A stretch of DNA of 64,000 bases from Methanospirillum stamsii (GTDB taxonomy: Archaea > Halobacteriota > Methanomicrobia > Methanomicrobiales > Methanospirillaceae), in assembly GCF_046244385.1 (NCBI RefSeq), contig NZ_CP176366.1, positions 2,914,001 through 2,978,000 of the forward strand, in the 5' to 3' direction. Shown here in pieces: positions 9,255-18,200 of the stretch. Made by a program: the position numbers and the translations under genes. The notes under the pieces were generated by a model. The model did not search any database and was not told where the DNA came from. It saw only the letters and a program-made list of their open reading frames with translations. The first letter of the stretch is position 1. Each line of letters opens with the position of its first letter.

Positions 9255-9674
9255 TTATAGATTTGTAATAACGCGTTTAATGAGAGAATAGAGGGCCTCT
9301 TCCTCTTCTTTTGTAAATCCGGTGAGGACAGAATCATTGATCTGTTCACCTATCCGGATAAGGTCTTCTTTGAGTGCCATTCCGGAAGGCGTAAGAAAAC
9401 ACATCCATTGCCGGTTATCGGATAGATTTTTTTTTCTTATGACTAATCCGGATTCCTCAAGCTTTCTAACTTCCCTGGAGCAGAGGCCTTTGTCAATTTT
9501 CAAATCTCTGGTTATTTGCTCCTGATTGGATCCATCATGATTGTAGAGATAACGCAATATTGAATATTGCGAACTTTTTACTTGAAATTCGGATAATTCT
9601 TTGTTCAATCGTTTCTGGATAAGCCAATATGCCAGAGTAACATACTTTCCAAAAGGCCCGTCCGTTTCTCTCAT
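9255..9674 (-). CDS. MarR-family transcriptional regulator
   Basis: A 139-residue winged-helix protein. The DNA-binding core includes SQYSILRYLYNHDGSNQEQI, then DLKIDKGLCSREVRKLEESG as the recognition region and a wing with RKKNLSDNRQW. Helices at both ends would form the dimer interface. It is the first gene of a two-gene operon with the DUF169 protein. Two near-identical palindromes flank the TATA box just upstream of its start, the usual layout for autorepression. The inducing ligand is unknown. Confidence 0.92.
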   Translation of the reverse strand: MRETDGPFGKYVTLAYWLIQKRLNKELSEFQVKSSQYSILRYLYNHDGSNQEQITRDLKIDKGLCSREVRKLEESGLVIRKKNLSDNRQWMCFLTPSGMALKEDLIRIGEQINDSVLTGFTKEEEEALYSLIKRVITNL

Positions 9675-9681
9675 GCATTTA

Positions 9682-9695
9682 GTTGATGTGTCAAC
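9682..9695. promoter_or_regulatory. Putative MarR operator 1
   Basis: GTTGATGTGTCAAC, an inverted repeat of GTTGA/TCAAC around 4 bp, lying 8 bp upstream of the regulator's start codon. It overlaps the expected transcription start on the minus strand. Confidence 0.75.
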
Positions 9696-9707
9696 AAAAT
9701 ATATAAT
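9696..9707 (-). promoter_or_regulatory. TATA box of the MarR-DUF169 operon
   Basis: Read on the minus strand this is ATTATATATTTT, an archaeal TATA box 22-33 bp before the ATG. Transcription starting about 25 bp downstream would give an almost leaderless mRNA. It lies exactly between the two palindromic operators. Confidence 0.7.
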
Positions 9708-9721
9708 GTTGATGGGTCAAC
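9708..9721. promoter_or_regulatory. Putative MarR operator 2
   Basis: GTTGATGGGTCAAC, identical to operator 1 except for one spacer base, with centres 26 bp apart (about 2.5 helical turns). Binding at both sites would bracket the TATA box and block TBP/TFB. Confidence 0.75.
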
Positions 9722-10312
9722 TATTATTTTAAAATGGATTTTGTAGTGTAATGTTAAAATTAAGTTTCTAGAAACCTGAATACAAGATAGTCCAGGGAGA
9801 GCCAGAGTCCTTTCGCCCAAAAATTTAATAAAATCAGGTTACCTGAGCGACCATTTAATTTTTCCCTTATTTTATGGGTTCACATCTCCCAAAATCCTGG
9901 AACGACGAATTCATTTTAATGTGAGATATTCGAATATCGGAGTAAGATGTGAATATTGTGTAGTTCTTTTATCACTCTGGTTTTGATCCTTTTTTTATCC
10001 ATATTGAGAAATGATGTAAAATCCGGATGCTAATTCTCGTAATTTTCTCCGGTGGCTCGTAGAATCATATGATTATCTGCTGTGGACAAATTGGAAATTC
10101 AATTTACAATTTGTCCGGAAGGTGTATGTATCTTTAGATAAACCAGTATATTTTCAATTTTTCATTCTAACTACTATATGCCCACTGAAATCGATGAAGA
10201 GTCACAATAAATCCGGTTACCAAAGAAAAGGTAATTCTTGATGTAAGGTATTAAAAAAGAAAAAATCAGGTGGGTTTTTATAGTTACACATTTGACATAA
10301 AAACCTGAATTT
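9722..10312. other. Non-coding intergenic region with small palindromes
   Basis: About 590 bp without a supportable gene. It contains the 14-bp perfect palindrome GATATTCGAATATC at 9925-9938 and a hairpin with a 10-bp stem (GGACAAATTG at 10084-10093 with CAATTTGTCC at 10107-10116, 13-nt loop). A TATA-like TTTTTATAG near 10274-10282 fits a promoter for the interrupted binding-protein gene that starts at 10313. Confidence 0.5.
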
Positions 10313-10666
10313 ATGAAACGATTTATAATATTTCTCCTCATAGGGTTTCTAACTCTTCCGCTCTTTTGCTTTGGAGCGGTTGTACCGAATGACATTCAGA
10401 TTATCACAGAAGATTACTATCCTCTAAACTTCGTTGATAATGGAACATTACAAGGCATCTCTGTGGATCTATTCGAGAAGATACTGCAGAAGATGGGAAG
10501 TGATATAAACAGGAGTTCATTCAAAGAGCTCCCCTGGTCCGAGGGGTATAACCTGGTAAAAACTACTCCGGATACGGTTCTTTTTACAATCACCCGGACT
10601 CCTGAACGAGAGGACGAATTCTTATGGGCAGGGCCCTTCTTTACCGATCGTGATCTCCTCTTTACA

Positions 10667-10671
10667 AATAA
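10667..10671. repeat. Target-site duplication of the ISH3-like element (left copy)
   Basis: AATAA directly before the left inverted repeat; the same five bases follow the right end at 14702-14706. Confidence 0.8.
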
Positions 10672-11649
10672 CAGTTTCCAACAATCGACAGTTCTCTCAA
10701 TTAAAAATAATGCATAAATGATGAATTTTTCATTTTTCTGATTCAGCAAATATTACAAAAGTAGTTAACAATTCAGGTTGAGGATATATCTCTCCTTCCT
10801 ATGACCTACCACACCAAAAGATATGTGTAATTTTCTAACAAAATCATAATTCAGTCGTGATTTTCTTGACGGCTCAAGCTATTGAAGGGAGATATGACGC
10901 CAATTCGACAAGTGTCGATTTTATTGATTTAAATTAACTGGCCTGGACAATATCTAGATTTTCATTTTTACCATTTCGAATTACAATTAATGCATCCAGC
11001 ATGGAATCAATAAAGGCATCAAATCGAAACCATTCACTTTTAATGACAATGGGGCCCCTTTGTTTTTTGCGAAAATGTTCGAACAAAAGGACTACCCAGA
11101 TGTTTTTTAATAAAAATGAGACAATTGCGAAGAAATATCGAGCCACTGGATTTCGGGTAGAAGTTTTCGGTCGGACAATATTCCTCATCCGGTAAGATGA
11201 TTCAATCGCAAATCGTGATCGGTAGACACGTTTGACTTTCAGCAAATTCCAGTCGACTCCAAAAACAACAAATCCACAATGTTTCCTTTCAACCGTGCCA
11301 TCTTTCTTACATCTGGAATTGCTATAACGCAAAATTTCGATTTCTTGTGTTGTTTCTTTATTTTTGTTTAAAGAATACGTGAATTGACGAATTTCTTCAT
11401 TGGCCAGTAAACCTATCAATTCTTTTCCGCTGGCTTTTACAGGCATTATGTGAGGGATGTTCTCGTTTCGGAGATAATGAAAAATTTCCCATGAGAAAAA
11501 GCCTCGATCTAACAAAAAAACCCTAATACCATAGCCTTCAGATCTAATAATTTTAATAATCTGCTGAATATAGAACAATTTATTCATGGAATTTTGGACG
11601 GGAAAAACCACTAAAGTCACTCTCCGATTTCGCATTGTTGTATAGAGCG

Positions 11650-11656
11650 TAATATA
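11650..11656. repeat. Target-site duplication of the IS21-family element (left copy)
   Basis: TAATATA, repeated at 14047-14053 after the right end. An eighth base (T) also matches, so the element could be placed one base further right. The TG...CA ends favour 7 bp. Confidence 0.8.
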
Positions 11657-11754
11657 TGTTTGCGCCGATTCAAAAGTGACCCACCTATATAAGTAAACGC
11701 CAATTCAATTTTGACCCACCCCTAAGGTAATCGTCGAAACTCTGCCATCAGCAG

Positions 11755-13251
11755 GTGGTTGGGGTGATTTCTGTGACTGACATCCACGAGATTCAGCATC
11801 TTTATGAAAAACTTGGATCAATTAGAGAAGTGGCACGCGAACTTGGACTCTCACGAAACACAGTAAGGAGGTATTTAAGGGATATTAACGATGTTCAGGA
11901 AGGGATTTTAGAAGAATTAAAGCCAGGGACTCGGATCATAATCCAACCTAAAAGGGTTGTTAATGAAGAACTTGTTCAGATTGTTCACAATTACCTTCAA
12001 GATAATCAGATCAAACCGCGTAAACAACGTTTATCTGCGGCGGAGATTCATCGACTTGTTCAAGGCCGAGGATTTCAGGTAGGTTATACTTCAATCAAAA
12101 CTCTTGTCCAGGATTGGAAAGAAAGTCATCGTCATCGAGAAGTCTTTGTCCTGCAGGATCCACCAGAAGGATATCGTGCTGAATTTGATTGGGGTTTTGT
12201 TGACCTGACACTTGGTAACATTGTCCAAAAAGTATCTCTTGCGATTTTTACTGTTAATTATAGTCAGTACCGCTTTGGTCGGCTTTTCCTGAATCAAACA
12301 ACTTTTGATGTTATTCAGGCTCATATTGACTTTTTCACCGATATTCAAGCAGTTCCCCAAGTGATCGTGTATGACAACGCCACCACGATCTACGATATCC
12401 GTAGAAAACAGTATAATCAAAGATTTCTTCTTTGTGCAACTCATTACCAATTTAAACCTCAAGTGTGCAATCCTGCCTCACCTCACGAAAAGGGTAGCAC
12501 AGAGAAGTCTGTATCAGTCGTTAGGAAAGCTGCTTTCAGTGAGAAAAATCGTTTCACTTCTCTTTCAGAAGCAAATGATCATCTTCGAAACTGTTTGAAA
12601 GGTATCAATAACCAACGGGTACATAGACGAACCGAGGTTCCGGTTCAACTTCTCAAAGAAGAACGATCTGAAATGTTCCCTCTTCCTTCTCTTGAATTTT
12701 CGAATTATGAACTTCGTAACTGTTCTATAAACCGGTATAATCTGGTCGAAATTTACAAAAACTTCTATTCAGTTCCAGATTTATTCTGTTCAAAGACAAT
12801 CCTTGCAAAGATTTTCGCCGACCGGATTGAGATGATGGATCATGAGGATGTTATTGCAGTACATGTACGAAAAATCGGTCGAGGAGAGTATTCGTTACAA
12901 ACAGGTCATTATCTCATGACCTTAGGACGTAAACCTGGGGCAATACGACATTCAAAGATTCTTCGTTCGCTTGATCAAGAGATATTACAACTCTTTGAGA
13001 TGCATTACATAGATAAACCCAAGGAATTCCTACCAATTCTTGAGTTAATTCGTGATTCATCTCCAGAAGCCGTGGTTTACGCACTTGAAATCTGCAAAGA
13101 TCGGGATCTGTTTGTAACACCTGATCTGTTGAAACTACTGATATTTGAACCTAAATCCCGTATGATGGAGACAGATGGATGGAAAATCTGTGAGTTTGAG
13201 GTTCCAGAACCAGATCTCCTTGTTTTTGACAAAAAAATTGGAAGAGAATGA
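11755..13251 (+). CDS. istA: IS21-family transposase IstA
   Basis: A 498-residue transposase. An N-terminal helix-turn-helix (REVARELGLSRNTVRRYL, about residues 23-41) binds the element ends. The integrase-type catalytic core follows, with FDWGFVDL carrying the first Asp, VIVYDNATTI the second, and PHEKGSTEKSV the Glu region. The C-terminal part has the Mu-transposase-like beta domain. The GTG at 11755 gives the longest frame; GTG at 11773 (MTDIHEIQH) is equally possible. The stop overlaps istB by 4 bp, indicating translational coupling. It is full length and unbroken. Confidence 0.93.
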   Translation: MVGVISVTDIHEIQHLYEKLGSIREVARELGLSRNTVRRYLRDINDVQEGILEELKPGTRIIIQPKRVVNEELVQIVHNYLQDNQIKPRKQRLSAAEIHRLVQGRGFQVGYTSIKTLVQDWKESHRHREVFVLQDPPEGYRAEFDWGFVDLTLGNIVQKVSLAIFTVNYSQYRFGRLFLNQTTFDVIQAHIDFFTDIQAVPQVIVYDNATTIYDIRRKQYNQRFLLCATHYQFKPQVCNPASPHEKGSTEKSVSVVRKAAFSEKNRFTSLSEANDHLRNCLKGINNQRVHRRTEVPVQLLKEERSEMFPLPSLEFSNYELRNCSINRYNLVEIYKNFYSVPDLFCSKTILAKIFADRIEMMDHEDVIAVHVRKIGRGEYSLQTGHYLMTLGRKPGAIRHSKILRSLDQEILQLFEMHYIDKPKEFLPILELIRDSSPEAVVYALEICKDRDLFVTPDLLKLLIFEPKSRMMETDGWKICEFEVPEPDLLVFDKKIGRE

Positions 13252-13970
13252 TTATGACGGATATTTCATTACAGGATTATTGCAAAACTCTGCATATCTC
13301 AACGGTTTATTCTGTTTATGAGGAAAAATATGCAGAAAATCTGGAAGTAACTAATTTTTTGAAGGAAGCTCTTTCTTCAGAGTTCCATTCCAGAAAGATC
13401 AATCGACAGATGAAAGCCCTAAAACAAGCTGGGTTTCCAACAGTTAAACGATTTGAAGATTTGAACCTTGATGCACTACCTGATGATGGGCGTCGATCGA
13501 TACCGGATCTTCAATCGCTTGAGTTCTTGAAGGAACGAAAAAACCTGATTTTAATCGGAAATTCTGGTACAGGAAAGACCCATTGTGCGATTGCAACCGG
13601 AGTCCATGCCTGTTTAAACGAGTATAAGGTAGTGTTCAGAACGGCAGCAATGCTGATAAATGAGCTCTATGAAGCAAAAAAACAGAGTCGATTGTCAGTC
13701 GTGATTAAAAAGATGAAGGTGGCGGATCTGTTGATTATTGACGAATTAGGCTACATTTCGTTTGATCTCGAAGGAGCTGAATTGTTGTTTCAGTTACTGG
13801 CAGCCAGGTATGAAACTCAAAGTACATTGGTTACATCCAATCTCATGTTTTCAGAATGGGTAAGGATATTCCATGACAAGACACTGAATGCCGCTTTACT
13901 TGATAGGATAACTCATCGAGCTCTCATACTGAATATGAGTGGAACGAGTTTCAGAAGGAGAGAAGACTAA
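13248..13970 (+). CDS. istB: IS21-family helper ATPase IstB
   Basis: A 240-residue AAA+ ATPase of the DnaC/IstB type that assists IstA in target capture. It has Walker A LIGNSGTGKTH (near residue 100), Walker B DLLIIDELGY (near 162) and sensor region LVTSNLMFSEW. The N-terminal helical region (residues 1-75) is the part expected to contact IstA and DNA. Start ATG overlaps the istA stop. Length is normal for the family. Confidence 0.95.
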   Translation: MIMTDISLQDYCKTLHISTVYSVYEEKYAENLEVTNFLKEALSSEFHSRKINRQMKALKQAGFPTVKRFEDLNLDALPDDGRRSIPDLQSLEFLKERKNLILIGNSGTGKTHCAIATGVHACLNEYKVVFRTAAMLINELYEAKKQSRLSVVIKKMKVADLLIIDELGYISFDLEGAELLFQLLAARYETQSTLVTSNLMFSEWVRIFHDKTLNAALLDRITHRALILNMSGTSFRRRED

Positions 13971-14046
13971 AAACTACGACGATTACCTTAGGGGGTGGAT
14001 CATTTTTGGATCGGCGGTATGGGTCAAAATTGGACCGGCGAAAACA

Positions 14047-14053
14047 TAATATA
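14047..14053. repeat. Target-site duplication of the IS21-family element (right copy)
   Basis: TAATATA, same as 11650-11656. Confidence 0.8.
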
Positions 14054-14701
14054 TCTGTAAAAAAAGCATGTTGACTTTTTTAGTTTTCCCCCAACAACGA
14101 AGTCTTCATTTTCCGTGACTTTTTTACCATAAAAGGGGTCATCTACCTCATCTGTTGCAAAAGTATAGGATTCTCCTTTTTTAAGCAATTGATGCAAAGA
14201 ATCTCGAAACAATTCGGTGCTATTTTTTAATAACTCGTCGTATTCGAGAGTATTAATACATGTCCAAAATGTTGTAGCGGATGGGATTTTTTGGTTGGGC
14301 ACTTTACATATCGCTGTAGGCGAATACCTTTTCATGGCCATTCCGACAGTCGTTGAAACAATGTCCTCAGGAGTAAATGTCCCACAAGGCAGGATAGTGA
14401 TATGATCGGTAATCGAGCTGATTGCCAATTCTAAAGTGGCCCGCTCTTTTCCAATAAATTCGGACAATTCAGAATTTTTTTGGTATTTAATTCCCATAAC
14501 GGAGTTTTTCGCGAAATTTTTATCATATATAAACTTTCCGGAATGAAGTTAATCGACTCTAAAAAAGAAAAAATCCTTGGATCAAAAAAAACAAAAAAAT
14601 TTTAAAAAATGCAAAAGTGCTCAAATATTGTATTTATGCGAAAAAAGTGTTTGATCCAGCAATCATTAATTTTGTTTGATTTTTACGATTGTTGGATACT
14701 G

Positions 14702-14706
14702 AATAA
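14702..14706. repeat. Target-site duplication of the ISH3-like element (right copy)
   Basis: AATAA, same as 10667-10671. Its last bases continue directly into the reading frame of the interrupted binding-protein gene. Confidence 0.8.
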
Positions 14707-15824
14707 GGATGTGAACCTTTCAGAAAAAAGTGATATCGCAGCACTGAAAATTGCAGTCATTCAAGATAGCCGGACTATCAATTCAGCCCTGAATGCGGGT
14801 GCTGATGAAAAGAACCTCATAATAGTCCTCACCGCAGAAGACGCAATAAAAATGGTTGATGACGGTTCTGTCGATGCATTTGCCTATGGAGATTACCCAG
14901 GTCAGAAAGCAATAGCAACGTATGCCAAGAATCCGGACAAATTTTCACAACAAAAGGAGATAGGATATTTTAAAGATTACTTTGCGTTTAATCCGGATAC
15001 ACCTGAAGAATTCGTCACCTCGGTGAACGACACGCTTAAGGAACTCAAGATGAACCGGGCTGAAAGTGGGAGCACCGACTATGAGAAGATTTTCCTGAAA
15101 TATCTTCCGATAGGATGTATGGATAGTGATATTACCGATGAGAGGCTGGTAGACCTTGTCCAAAAGACCATTGAAAACTTGAAAGGTGATCCCAGCGGAA
15201 CTCTTACCAGTATTAACGCAGGTGAAAGCCCGTATGTGGATTCTACCGATCCAAATCTGTATGTCTTCGTCTTTGATACCAATGTTACCCTTCTTGCAAA
15301 CGCGGTAAACCCGCAGACTGTAGGAACTCATTATTCCGGAAAACCTGATGCGGTAGGGAACATGTTTCGTGATAATCTGACGGAACTTGCCTTAAAAGAA
15401 GGAAAAGGCTGGATTACTTACGTTTACTCAAACCCTGAATCACTCATCCTGTACAAAAAGAAGAGTTATGTCGAACTTTGTACTGATAGTGATGGTGTCC
15501 GGTATATCGTCGGGTCTGGCAGGTATCTGAATTGTTCTGAAATGAAAGAAGAACCTTAAGCAGGATACCTTAAACCTCTTTGTAAAAATCAGAAGGTACC
15601 TTTCATTATCCTTTTTTCCTTTGCCTGCAATCGGAATCGTGTTCCGGATCATTGGAGTTAGATCTCATCACCAATGACTCCCAGGTTTGTTTATCATTCA
15701 TTATACATAGATATTACAGAAAAGACAGTTTATCTCAAGGTATTTTTATCCCGAAGAACAAAAACCGGTTAAGTATCTCACAAATAAAGGGATGAATTGG
15801 TTCCCTATAAAATTACCGGTAACA

Positions 15825-16397
15825 TCATGTGGGTGTGCAACATGTGCAAATATCCCCACACTCTCCACTTCCTCCAAAATCACAACAGAAACAGGGGTTG
15901 CAATTCAGAGCATTTGATGGTGCCTCCCAGACTGCTTCTAAATAAATATCGGCACGATTGTATTCCCCGTTTATCTCATCTAAAGTTAGTTCCTGCCCAT
16001 TTACAAGAGATTTGAGCATCTCCCCTTCATAATACTCAAGCGGGTTTACATTTAGCGTGAGAACCTTATTCTCATCAGATAACGACAGATTTAAGACCTG
16101 AATTATTGAGTTGGTTTCATTTTCAGCATTAAAAAGTTTAACTACTGCTTGTGCGGGGTAGGAAATATCAGTAAGGGATTCAACGGGAACTAATTTACTT
16201 TCTACACCATCGGTAATATGGAAATATGGAACGACATCCTTTACCATTATTATCATCCCATTTGATCCATTCGTGATTGCACTCCCACTCCCTTGGATAT
16301 AGATCAACGCGGAGGATGATTCAGCAGCAGAACAGAATCCAGTACAAAAAACCAGAACCAATGAACAGAGAATTCCAAGATGTATGCAATAGCCCAT
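15825..16397 (-). CDS. Secreted protein with Cys-rich tail, family of unknown function (copy 2)
   Basis: A 190-residue paralogue of the protein at 1814-2392. It has a signal peptide (about 1-25, ending CSAAE), an ITNGSNGMIIMV block, and the shared core LTLNVNPLEYYEGEMLKS. The tail is much richer in Cys than in the paralogue: about nine cysteines in the last 30 residues (NCNPCFCCDFGG, then CGDICTCCTP). The cores match in order and spacing while the tails differ, which suggests the tail is the variable, specificity-bearing part. Function unknown; metal binding or a disulfide knot are both possible. Confidence 0.7.
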   Translation of the reverse strand: MGYCIHLGILCSLVLVFCTGFCSAAESSSALIYIQGSGSAITNGSNGMIIMVKDVVPYFHITDGVESKLVPVESLTDISYPAQAVVKLFNAENETNSIIQVLNLSLSDENKVLTLNVNPLEYYEGEMLKSLVNGQELTLDEINGEYNRADIYLEAVWEAPSNALNCNPCFCCDFGGSGECGDICTCCTPT

Positions 16398-16594
16398 AGT
16401 TCTTATAATATATATAATGATATAACCTTGTTGGTTTATTCAGAGAATATTTGGGCAGTAACAATCTAAAGCTCTCATAAATTTTAAATTGAAAAATTTA
16501 TTTTTCAAAACTGAAATCTCTGAAATCACCTCCAGATAATCCGGAAAAAAGTCACTATAATTTCATTATTATTCAGTAAGATCAAAGAAATGAC

Positions 16595-17029
16595 CTAATA
16601 ATCCGGATCCCATGCAGAAGGTATGAAGAGAACATTTCTTGGATACCGGGTAAAACCGTTTTTCAAATAATATTCAATATTTTCGTCATTTGTTTGAACA
16701 ATCCATTCGGTTTTAGGATATGTCTGAATACAACGCTTAAGCAACTCCCCTCCGATTCCTTTGGACTGGAACTCTGGATCTACGACCAAGTCGTGAATTG
16801 TTGATCTGATAATTTTATCAGAAAGAACTCTGACAACTCCCACTAATTTATTCTCGTGCCAGGCCGAAATCACCAGTGTGGAATTAATAAAAGGAAGATT
16901 GAAATTTTGAATCATCCCCGGTGTTTCAGGCTCCCTGATCCAACCCGCTGACATGAAAAGGCCATGTAATTGATTGATGGGAAGATCCTTCCATTCTTCA
17001 TCATAAATAATTTGAGACATTTTCATCAA
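16595..17029 (-). CDS. GNAT-family N-acetyltransferase
   Basis: A 144-residue acetyl-CoA-dependent acyltransferase. The acetyl-CoA-binding motif A is DLVVDPEFQSKGIGGELLKR (about residues 77-96), with the Q/R-x-x-G-x-G/A pattern as QSKGIG. It lies 26 bp downstream of the alpha/beta hydrolase on the same strand, so the two are probably cotranscribed. The acceptor is unknown. The start is somewhat uncertain because of two Met codons (MMKMSQ). Confidence 0.88.
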   Translation of the reverse strand: MMKMSQIIYDEEWKDLPINQLHGLFMSAGWIREPETPGMIQNFNLPFINSTLVISAWHENKLVGVVRVLSDKIIRSTIHDLVVDPEFQSKGIGGELLKRCIQTYPKTEWIVQTNDENIEYYLKNGFTRYPRNVLFIPSAWDPDY

Positions 17030-17055
17030 AATTTCTTAAAAGAAATAGAAATCTA

Positions 17056-17793
17056 TTAATATTTTATAGTAAAATCTTCGGAATTAATGTAATCAATATG
17101 AGATTGTAACCACATTCTAAATCTCTGTAAGTGTTCATCTGTATGAAAATAATGTTCTCCGGATTCCATAATCTCTAATTTGCAATGAAATTTTTCGGTA
17201 AAATTGCTGATGGTATCAAATTCTACCAGATTATCTTTCGCTCCGTATAAGATAGAGGTATCAACCTTCCAGGAATTGACCGGATGGTCTAACACATAAC
17301 AGAAATAATCCCAATATAATTTCTGACCGATGGGGGTATTAATCGTTCCTTCTTTTTCCAACCGTTCCGGAGTAACCTGAAACCACATCATCATATTCCT
17401 GATGATTCGTTCCATGTCTACTACCGGAGAGAGGAAAAGGGCTTTTTTAAAATCAACCTCGTGATAGGCCAGAAGGCTGAAATATGCTCCCATACTGCAG
17501 GCAAAGAGGTTTAAATCTTTCCACCTGGTTTTTGCATAGCTGAAAATTTCAACCAGGTCGTGAACACAATTTTGTACCTTGCATGGAGTAGTACCATCTT
17601 TTCTCTCACCATGTTCCGGCAGATCAAAACTCAATACCTGGTATCCCTTTGCGGTCGCTTCATGTGCCAGAATCCCGATAACGTTATCTTCTTTATGAGA
17701 GAGATTTCCATGAACTGCAATGTACAGTTTATCATTTGTATCTCCCCATATAATGGCAGGGATATTGTTTATTTTAATGATGTTCTTCTTCAT
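17056..17793 (-). CDS. Alpha/beta hydrolase
   Basis: A 245-residue alpha/beta-fold hydrolase. The oxyanion region is YIAVHGNLSHKED. The nucleophile elbow is LFACSMGAYF, in which the usual first Gly is replaced by Ala/Cys, leaving C-S-M-G with Ser as the nucleophile. YGAKDNLVEF supplies the acidic residue and SGEHYFHTDEH the catalytic His. It resembles small serine hydrolases and esterases acting on acyl groups. It heads a two-gene unit with the acetyltransferase at 16595-17029. Substrate unknown. Confidence 0.85.
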   Translation of the reverse strand: MKKNIIKINNIPAIIWGDTNDKLYIAVHGNLSHKEDNVIGILAHEATAKGYQVLSFDLPEHGERKDGTTPCKVQNCVHDLVEIFSYAKTRWKDLNLFACSMGAYFSLLAYHEVDFKKALFLSPVVDMERIIRNMMMWFQVTPERLEKEGTINTPIGQKLYWDYFCYVLDHPVNSWKVDTSILYGAKDNLVEFDTISNFTEKFHCKLEIMESGEHYFHTDEHLQRFRMWLQSHIDYINSEDFTIKY

Positions 17794-17855
17794 ATGCTGC
17801 TTTTATGTCAGAAAATATATTATTTATCTTGTATGTCTGTCAATTACTTATTAAA

Positions 17856-18200
17856 TTAAAATTTTCCAGAGTTAATAATCTGATTAATCTCTTCTTTTAA
17901 TTCCGGGAGTTTGTTTTCAATTACATCCCATACTATTTCTATATCAATTCCAAAATACCCATGAATAAGAATATCACGAAACCCGGCGATTGATCTCCAG
18001 TCTGTTTTCGGAAATTGAACCTTTATTTCATTGCTGATATTTTTTGTCGCCTCTCCAATAATTTCAAAGTTGCGGACAACAGCATCAATTCTCATTTGAT
18101 CGGTCAAAAAATCTTCAAATGAATTATTTCCCACATATTTCTGAATATTATTGATAGCCTCCATAATATCCGATAAATAGAGTAGTTGGTCCCTAGGCAT
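17856..18200 (-). CDS. hepT: HepT-like HEPN ribonuclease toxin
   Basis: A 114-residue all-helical HEPN protein (DUF86). Its catalytic RX4HXY motif is RDILIHGY near residue 77. In this toxin-antitoxin type the partner MntA modifies the Tyr with AMP groups and silences the RNase. The start at 18200 (MPRDQ) is chosen because it overlaps the partner's stop by 8 bp, the usual arrangement; a longer frame begins at 18227 but would overlap much more. Both genes are intact. Confidence 0.9.
   Translation of the reverse strand: MPRDQLLYLSDIMEAINNIQKYVGNNSFEDFLTDQMRIDAVVRNFEIIGEATKNISNEIKVQFPKTDWRSIAGFRDILIHGYFGIDIEIVWDVIENKLPELKEEINQIINSGKF

Larger units (their letters stand above)
11657..14046 (+). 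mobile_element. IS21-family insertion sequence, apparently intact
   Basis: A 2390-bp element starting TGTTTGCGCCGATTC and ending, read inward, TGTTTTCGCCGGTCC. Each end carries two related subterminal repeats containing (A/T)TTGACCCA-like cores, the usual multiple transposase-binding sites of IS21. The istA and istB genes overlap by 4 bp. Flanking duplications are TAATATA. Both genes are full length with intact motifs, so this may be the youngest and still active insertion in the stack. Confidence 0.92.
10934..14497 (-). pseudogene. ISH3-like DDE transposase split by IS21-family insertion
   Basis: The N-terminal piece (14497 down to 14047) contains ATDEVDDPFYGKK, with the first catalytic Asp. 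The C-terminal piece (11649 down to 10934) contains FLLDRGFFS (second Asp) and RFAIESSYRMRN (catalytic Glu), then a hydrophobic stretch. Deleting the IS21 element and one duplication rejoins the frame as FYRYIT-LYTTMRNRR, giving 388 residues. Both halves would be inactive as they stand. The pattern fits the ISH3 group found in euryarchaea; IS4-superfamily membership is safer than the exact group. Confidence 0.85.
10672..14701 (-). mobile_element. ISH3-like insertion sequence, itself interrupted by an IS21-family element
   Basis: The ends are 16-bp inverted repeats with one mismatch: CAGTTTCCAACAATCG on the left and CAGTATCCAACAATCG on the right read inward. AATAA is duplicated on both sides. 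The single transposase gene lies on the minus strand. Subtracting the 2390-bp IS21 element and its 7-bp duplication leaves about 1.63 kb. Regions of about 260 bp and 200 bp between the transposase and the two ends hold no gene I recognise. Family name is from the transposase pattern and the 5-bp duplication, so moderately sure. Confidence 0.85.
10313..15559 (+). pseudogene. Secreted solute-binding/Cache-domain protein, broken by nested insertion elements
   Basis: The 5' piece (10313-10671) encodes a signal peptide and the first lobe of an SBP_bac_3-type binding domain (DYYPLNFVDNGTLQGISVDL). The 3' piece (14707-15559) encodes the second lobe (ALKIAVIQDS onward) and then a Cache-type sensor domain (NLYVFVFDTN, GWITYVYSNP, KKSYVEL). 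Removing 10672-14706 (the ISH3-like element plus one 5-bp duplication) joins the pieces in frame as LLFTN-KDVNLS, giving 403 residues. It aligns well with the double-domain protein at 18785-20263 across the junction. No permease is nearby, so a sensory role is more likely than transport. Now inactive. Confidence 0.9.

Noticed and set aside
10718..10933. A separate insertion element between the broken gene's 5' piece and the ISH3-like transposase
   Set aside because: The CAGT(T/A)TCCAACAATCG ends and the AATAA duplication show that this stretch is simply the non-coding end of the ISH3-like element.
12091..12598. Frames on both strands within istA
   Set aside because: They lie inside the catalytic core of the intact IstA and have no independent support.
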